This document shows, piece after piece, positions 59,501 to 64,000 of a stretch of 64,000 bases of DNA; the first letter of the stretch is position 1; each line of letters begins with the position of its first letter. The translations under genes and the position numbers were made by a program. This DNA comes from Terriglobia bacterium (lineage in GTDB: Bacteria > Acidobacteriota > Terriglobia > Terriglobales > Acidobacteriaceae). Under the pieces are notes generated by a model, which was given only the letters and a program-made list of their open reading frames with translations, ran no database searches and was not told where the DNA came from. The DNA lies in contig JAIQGE010000006.1 in NCBI GenBank assembly GCA_020072815.1, positions 62,001-126,000 of the forward strand, read 5' to 3'.

Positions 59501-62500
59501 ATGGCCAACGGCGGTCCATCTCGCTTATTCATTCTTCGTCCGGTAGCCACCTCGCTGCTGATGATCGCCGTGCTGCTGGTGGGCGCGGTGGCTTACCGCC
59601 AGTTGCCGGTATCGGCGCTGCCCCAGGTGGATTACCCCACCATCCAGGTGATCACGTTTTATCCCGGCGCCGCGCCGGAAGTGATGGCTTCGTCGGTCAC
59701 CGCGCCCATGGAGCGCCAGTTCGGCCAGGTGGCCGGGCTGAGCCAGATGACGTCCACCAGTTCGTTTGGCAGTTCGGTCATCACGCTGCAATTCACGCTG
59801 GAACAGAACATTGACGTCGCTGAGCAGGAAGTGCAGGCGGCCATCAACGCGGCCACAACCTTCCTTCCGCGCGACCTGCCCAACCCGCCGATCTACAGCA
59901 AGGTCAATCCCGCGGACGCGCCGATTCTTACCCTGGCCCTGACCTCTGACAGCCTGCCGCTGACCAAAGTGGAAGACCTGGCGGACACCACGCTGGCGCA
60001 AAAAATCTCCCAGCTCACCGGCGTGGGACTGGTCTCCATCAGCGGCGGCCAGCGTCCGGCGGTGCGCATACAGGCCAACCCTTCGGCCCTGGCTTCTTAC
60101 GGCCTCAGTTTGGAAGACCTGCGCACCACGCTGGGGCAAGCCAACGTGGACCAGGCCAAAGGTATTCTGGAAAACCAGCGGCAGGCGTTCACCATCAACA
60201 GCAATGACCAGTTGCTGTCCGCGAATGAATACAAGGAAGTGGTCCTCGCTTACCGCAACGGCGCACCAGTGCGCTTGAAGGACGTGGCCAACATCATTGA
60301 CGGCGCGGAGAACACCAAACAAGCGGCCTGGATGGGGACCACCACGCCCGGCCAGGGCCCGCAGGTGTTGCCGGCGGTCATCGTCAACATTCAGCGCCAG
60401 CCCGGGGCCAACATTATCCAGGTGGTGGACCGCGTCAAGAAATCTTTGCAGCAGTTGCAGGCCGCCTTGCCCAAGTCGGTCCAGATGCACATGCTCACCG
60501 ACCGTACGGAAACTATTCGCGCCTCAGTGAAGGACGTGCAATTTGAAATGATGCTCACCGTGGTCCTGGTGGTGATCGTCATTTTCCTGTTCCTGCGCAA
60601 CCTTTCTGCCACGGTCATCCCCAGCGTGGCCGTGCCGCTTTCGATTGTTGGCACTTTCGGCGTGATGTACCTACTGGGCTACAGCCTGGACAATCTTTCG
60701 CTCATGGCGCTTACCATCTCCACCGGCTTTGTGGTGGATGACGCCATTGTGATGATCGAAAACATTGACCGCTTTCTGGAAGAAGGCCACTCGCCGCTGG
60801 AAGCCGCGTTGAAAGGGTCCGGGCAGATCGGCTTCACGATTATTTCTTTGACCGTGTCCCTCATCGCTGTGCTGATTCCGCTGCTGTTCATGGGCGACAT
60901 TGTGGGGCGGCTCTTCCGCGAATTCGCCGTCACGCTGGCCGTGACCATCGTCATTTCGGCCTTCGTTTCGCTCACGCTCACGCCCATGATGGCCGCGCGG
61001 CTGCTCAAGAACCCGAAAGAAGCCAAGCACGGGCGCATGTTCCAGGCTTCGGAACGCGCGTATGAACGGGTGATCGCGTTTTACGGTCGCACCCTGCAGT
61101 GGGTCCTCAGGCACCAGACCGCCACGCTGCTGGCAACCGCCGGTGCACTGGCGCTGACGCTTTATCTCTACGTGATTGTCCCCAAAGGTTTCTTTCCGGT
61201 GCAGGACACCGGCGTGATCCTGGGGATTTCAGAGGCTGCCCAGGCCACGTCATTCAATGCCATGGCGGAGCAGCAGCAGAAGCTGGCCAAGGTGATCCTG
61301 CAGGACCCGGACGTGGCCAGCCTGTCATCGTTCATCGGGATTGACGGCACCAATACCACGCAGAACAGCGGGCGCATCCAGATCAACCTGAAGCCGCACG
61401 ACCAGCGCAGCGCCACCGCGTCGGACATCATCCGCCGCCTGCAGCCGGAAGTGGACAAGGTGCGCGACACGGCCGGCATTGCGCTTTATATGCAGCCGGT
61501 GCAGGACCTGACGGTGGAAGACCGCATCAGCCGCACGCAGTATCAATATTCGCTGGAAGACGCTGACGCCAACGAGCTGAACGACTACGCCAACAAGATC
61601 ATGGGGCGGCTGCGCAACCAGCCCGAACTGCTGGACGTGGCCAGCGACCAGCAGAACCAAGGCCTGCGCGCTGACCTGGTGATTGATCGCGATACCGCAG
61701 CGCGCTTCGGCATTCTGCCCCAGACGATTGACGATACTTTGTATGACGCTTTTGGCCAGCGCCAGGTTTCAACCATCTTCACCCAGCTCAACCAGTACCA
61801 CGTGATTCTGGAAGTGGGCCCGCAGTTCCGCGACGACCCCGCGGACCTGGGCAACATCTATGTGAAGTCGGTCACCGGGACCCAGGTGCCATTGGCTGCA
61901 TTCAGCCATTTTGAAACGTTCAAGACCGCGCTGGCCATCAACCACCAGGGACAGTTTCCAGTGGTGACCATCTCCTTCAACCTGGCGCCGGGCGAATCGC
62001 TGGGCAGGGCCACCAAAGTGATCACCGGCGTCGAAAACGATCTGGGCATGCCGGCCAGCATCCATCCCAGCTTCCAGGGGACGGCCGCGGCCTTCCAGAA
62101 CTCGCTGGCTTCGGAACCCTGGCTGATTCTGGCCGCGCTGATTACCGTGTACATCGTGCTGGGCGTTTTGTACGAAAGCTACATTCACCCGGTGACCATT
62201 CTTTCCACCCTGCCTTCCGCCGGCGTGGGCGCGATCCTGGCGCTGATGATCACCCGCAGCGATCTCACGGTAGTCGCGCTGATAGGCGTGATCCTGTTGA
62301 TCGGCATCGTGAAGAAAAACGCCATCATGATGATTGACTTTGCCTTGGAAGCCGAACGCAAAGAAAACAAGCCTGCGGCGGAAGCCATCTACCAGGCCAG
62401 CCTGCTGCGCTTCCGCCCCATCATGATGACCACCATGGCCGCTCTGCTGGGCGCGGTGCCGCTGGCCTTTGGCCGCGGCACGGGCTCCGAGTTGCGGCAT

Positions 62501-62656
62501 CCCCTGGGCATAACGATTATCGGCGGCTTGCTGCTCAGCCAGTTGTTCACCCTGTACACCACGCCGGTGATTTACATATGGTTTGACAAGCTGGCGCAAA
62601 AGTTCTCGCGCTTCTCCATCGGCAACGCCATTCCCACGGAGGCGAGTGGAGACTGA
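59501..62656 (+). CDS. mdtB: RND efflux permease (MdtB-like)
   Basis: A 1051-residue inner-membrane transporter with 12 helices and two large periplasmic loops. The start LFILRPVATSLLMIAVLLVG, PVSALPQVDYPTIQVITFYP and the proton-relay Asp pair in STGFVVDDAIVMIENI are intact. Other marks are GDIVGRLFREFAVTLAVTIV, VPKGFFPVQDTGVILGISEA and KKNAIMMIDFALEAERKE, plus the final GTGSELRHPLGITIIGGLLL. It is 28 bases behind the adaptor. The partner permease is separated by the GIY-YIG cassette. Confidence 0.95.
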   Translation: MANGGPSRLFILRPVATSLLMIAVLLVGAVAYRQLPVSALPQVDYPTIQVITFYPGAAPEVMASSVTAPMERQFGQVAGLSQMTSTSSFGSSVITLQFTLEQNIDVAEQEVQAAINAATTFLPRDLPNPPIYSKVNPADAPILTLALTSDSLPLTKVEDLADTTLAQKISQLTGVGLVSISGGQRPAVRIQANPSALASYGLSLEDLRTTLGQANVDQAKGILENQRQAFTINSNDQLLSANEYKEVVLAYRNGAPVRLKDVANIIDGAENTKQAAWMGTTTPGQGPQVLPAVIVNIQRQPGANIIQVVDRVKKSLQQLQAALPKSVQMHMLTDRTETIRASVKDVQFEMMLTVVLVVIVIFLFLRNLSATVIPSVAVPLSIVGTFGVMYLLGYSLDNLSLMALTISTGFVVDDAIVMIENIDRFLEEGHSPLEAALKGSGQIGFTIISLTVSLIAVLIPLLFMGDIVGRLFREFAVTLAVTIVISAFVSLTLTPMMAARLLKNPKEAKHGRMFQASERAYERVIAFYGRTLQWVLRHQTATLLATAGALALTLYLYVIVPKGFFPVQDTGVILGISEAAQATSFNAMAEQQQKLAKVILQDPDVASLSSFIGIDGTNTTQNSGRIQINLKPHDQRSATASDIIRRLQPEVDKVRDTAGIALYMQPVQDLTVEDRISRTQYQYSLEDADANELNDYANKIMGRLRNQPELLDVASDQQNQGLRADLVIDRDTAARFGILPQTIDDTLYDAFGQRQVSTIFTQLNQYHVILEVGPQFRDDPADLGNIYVKSVTGTQVPLAAFSHFETFKTALAINHQGQFPVVTISFNLAPGESLGRATKVITGVENDLGMPASIHPSFQGTAAAFQNSLASEPWLILAALITVYIVLGVLYESYIHPVTILSTLPSAGVGAILALMITRSDLTVVALIGVILLIGIVKKNAIMMIDFALEAERKENKPAAEAIYQASLLRFRPIMMTTMAALLGAVPLAFGRGTGSELRHPLGITIIGGLLLSQLFTLYTTPVIYIWFDKLAQKFSRFSIGNAIPTEASGD

Positions 62657-62684
62657 TTGTTCCGGAGTCCCGAACGCCGTAGGC

Positions 62685-63056
62685 GGAGGGACCCCTATAA
62701 GAAGACGAAGGTTACGGTATGACGATCAAAGCCAAACAGACATCACGGAGGTCGCAACGCTGTTACTTTGTCTACTTGCTCGCGAGTCTAAGTGGCACAT
62801 TGTACGTTGGCCTTACCGACAATCTCTGGAAACGAATGACACAGCACAAAGCCGGCATGTTTGATGGTTTCACCAGGAAGTACAAAGTCAATCGCTTAAT
62901 GTACTTTGAAACCTTCAGCGACGCCACAATAGCTGGTCACCGCGAACAGCAGATCAAAAAATGGCGAAGGGAAAAGAAGGTCGCATTATTTGCAAAGAGT
63001 AATGCACAGTGGAGAGATCTAACACCTGAGCTTTCTCAGGTCATAGGGGTCCCTCC
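62685..63056. repeat. Perfect 14-bp inverted repeat flanking the GIY-YIG gene
   Basis: GGAGGGACCCCTAT (62685-62698) and ATAGGGGTCCCTCC (63043-63056) are exact reverse complements. The outer sides also resemble each other (CCGGAGTCCCGAACGCCGTA versus the complement of CCCTTCGGCAAGCTCAGGGT). The right arm lies inside the last codons of the GIY-YIG frame. Confidence 0.85.
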
Positions 63057-63096
63057 CCTTCGGCAAGCTCAGGGTCGGGATTGCAGAACATTATGA
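62719..63096 (+). CDS. GIY-YIG nuclease domain protein (UPF0213 type) inside an inverted-repeat cassette
   Basis: A 125-residue protein with one GIY-YIG domain: CYFVYLLASLSGTLYVGLTD (the GIY-YIG strands), NLWKRMTQHKAG, a conserved EQQIKKWRREKKVALFAKSN end, and a C-terminal PPLRQAQGRDCRTL that is merely translated repeat sequence. GIY-YIG domains cut DNA; stand-alone UPF0213 members have no established role. Its stop overlaps the next permease start by ATGA (63093-63096), and it lies inside a 14-bp inverted repeat between two genes that normally adjoin. I infer a late insertion. Confidence 0.88.
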   Translation: MTIKAKQTSRRSQRCYFVYLLASLSGTLYVGLTDNLWKRMTQHKAGMFDGFTRKYKVNRLMYFETFSDATIAGHREQQIKKWRREKKVALFAKSNAQWRDLTPELSQVIGVPPLRQAQGRDCRTL

Positions 63097-64000
63097 ACAT
63101 CGCCGCTCCATTCATCCGCCGTCCGGTCGCTACTTCATTGCTGGCGCTGGGCGTGCTGATTGCGGGAATCCTGGCGTACACGCGATTGCCCGTCGCGCCC
63201 ATTCCCCAGGTGGAATATCCGGTCATCAGCGTGAACGCCGGTCTGCCCGGCGCCAGCCCGGAGACCATGGCTTCGTCGGTGGCCACGCCGCTGGAGCGCC
63301 AGTTCGGACGCATTGCCGGCGTGAACCAGATGACCTCCAGCAGCCAACTGGGGTCCACCAGCATTACGATGCAGTTTGATCTCAGCCGCAACATTGACGC
63401 CGCCGCGCGCGACGTGCAAGCGGCCATCAACGCTTCTCTGGGCCAGTTGCCCGCCAACCTGCCGGTGCGTCCTAATTGGCGCAAAGTCAATCCCGCGGAC
63501 GCGCCCATCATGATCCTGGCGCTGACCTCAGACTCCGTCACCAAGCCGCGCATGTATGACATTGCCGATTCCGTGCTGGCGCAAAAGCTCTCGCAGGTGC
63601 CGGGCATCGGACAGGTGTTTGTCGGCGGCGGCGCCAAACCCGCCGTTCGCGCGGAAGTGAATCCCATGCTGCTGAGCAAGATGGGCGTGGGCGTGGAGCA
63701 GGTCAGCCGGGCTCTATCTGCGGCCAACGCCAATCGCCCCAAGGGCGAAGTGGCCAACGAGACGAACGCCTGGCAGGTTTCCGCCAACGACCAACTGTTC
63801 AAAGCCGAGGAGTACAGAAAGATCATCGTGGCCCGCAGCGCCAACGGCATCGTCCGCCTGGAAGACGTGGCTGACGTCCAGGATTCGGTGGAAGACATCC
63901 GCAACACCGGCCTGGCCAATGGAAAGCCCGCGGTGCTGATGATTGTTTTCCGCCAGCCCGGCGCCAACATTATTGAAGCGGTGGACCGCGTCAAGGCCCT
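63093..64000 (+). CDS. mdtC: RND efflux permease (MdtC-like), N-terminal part
   Basis: The first 302 residues of a second RND permease, cut by the window end. The start is NIAAPFIRRPVATSLLALGV with LPVAPIPQVEYPVISVNAGL, SVATPLERQFGRIAGVNQMT and QAAINASLGQLPANLPVRPN. It pairs with the upstream MdtB-like permease as in MdtBC heterotrimers. ATG 63093 overlaps the stop of the GIY-YIG gene, and no separate ribosome site of good quality precedes it, so the translation of this gene may depend on the inserted gene. Confidence 0.95.
   Translation, partial: MNIAAPFIRRPVATSLLALGVLIAGILAYTRLPVAPIPQVEYPVISVNAGLPGASPETMASSVATPLERQFGRIAGVNQMTSSSQLGSTSITMQFDLSRNIDAAARDVQAAINASLGQLPANLPVRPNWRKVNPADAPIMILALTSDSVTKPRMYDIADSVLAQKLSQVPGIGQVFVGGGAKPAVRAEVNPMLLSKMGVGVEQVSRALSAANANRPKGEVANETNAWQVSANDQLFKAEEYRKIIVARSANGIVRLEDVADVQDSVEDIRNTGLANGKPAVLMIVFRQPGANIIEAVDRVKA

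Overview
The window is a 64 kb piece of a GC-rich bacterial chromosome. Densely packed housekeeping genes alternate with many secreted or lipoprotein hypotheticals. The gene content (paired secreted amidohydrolases, DUF2905, bactofilin, AroDE fusion, YhaM-type nuclease, HD-GYP and M50/CBS proteins, MdtABC-type pump) and the style of the intergenic hairpin repeats suggest Acidobacteriota, probably class Terriglobia. That assignment is an inference from familiarity, not from a search. Codon usage looks even, GTG starts are frequent, and no prophage, rRNA or CRISPR array is visible.

Layout. 0-4 kb: the queA 3' end, an amidohydrolase tail remnant, a metallophosphoesterase, two overlapping secreted genes and a repeat-rich gap. 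4-14 kb: polA, glmM, xseA, two tandem Cys-rich mini-proteins, DUF2905 and an amidohydrolase pair. 14-21 kb: a GNAT N-terminal remnant coupled to dtd, a GAF/HD-GYP protein, an OB/HD exoribonuclease, a lipoprotein and a TonB-type protein. 21-31 kb: DUF488, selA, two secreted YbjN-like paralogues, a recG that looks broken by an internal deletion, a cyanovirin-N homologue, a CoA-transferase, dacB and folP. 31-35 kb: LysM protein, then a compact four-gene minus-strand operon with a short leader-type peptide, an MdnC/MvdD-like ATP-grasp ligase, a Tat-signal protein carrying two near-identical 25-residue repeats, and a JmjC/cupin oxygenase. 35-47 kb: an EfpL-like elongation factor, tRNA-Pro with scrambled tRNA fragments behind it, a YggX-type protein, rnr, bactofilin, murJ and an M50/CBS protease. 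47-58 kb: a two-component pair, cupin, tannase-family esterase, a 1 kb repeat-rich gap, aroDE, an OmpA-like protein and a phosphoesterase. 58-64 kb: an MdtABC-type RND pump whose two permease genes are separated by a GIY-YIG cassette flanked by a perfect 14-bp inverted repeat.

Most interesting system. The 31951-34967 operon looks like an uncharacterised RiPP locus. An ATP-grasp ligase of the graspetide type sits between two candidate substrates, and a JmjC oxygenase follows the repeat protein by 14 nt. I infer that ligation and possibly hydroxylation are applied to the exported Asp/Lys/Ser-rich repeats, to the leader-bearing short peptide, or to both.

Other notable points are the recG deletion, the GIY-YIG cassette, the tRNA-Pro mosaic, the cyanovirin-N homologue, the Cys-rich tandem peptides, and at least three truncated gene remnants. 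All functional statements rest on reading motifs by eye; no database search was possible.
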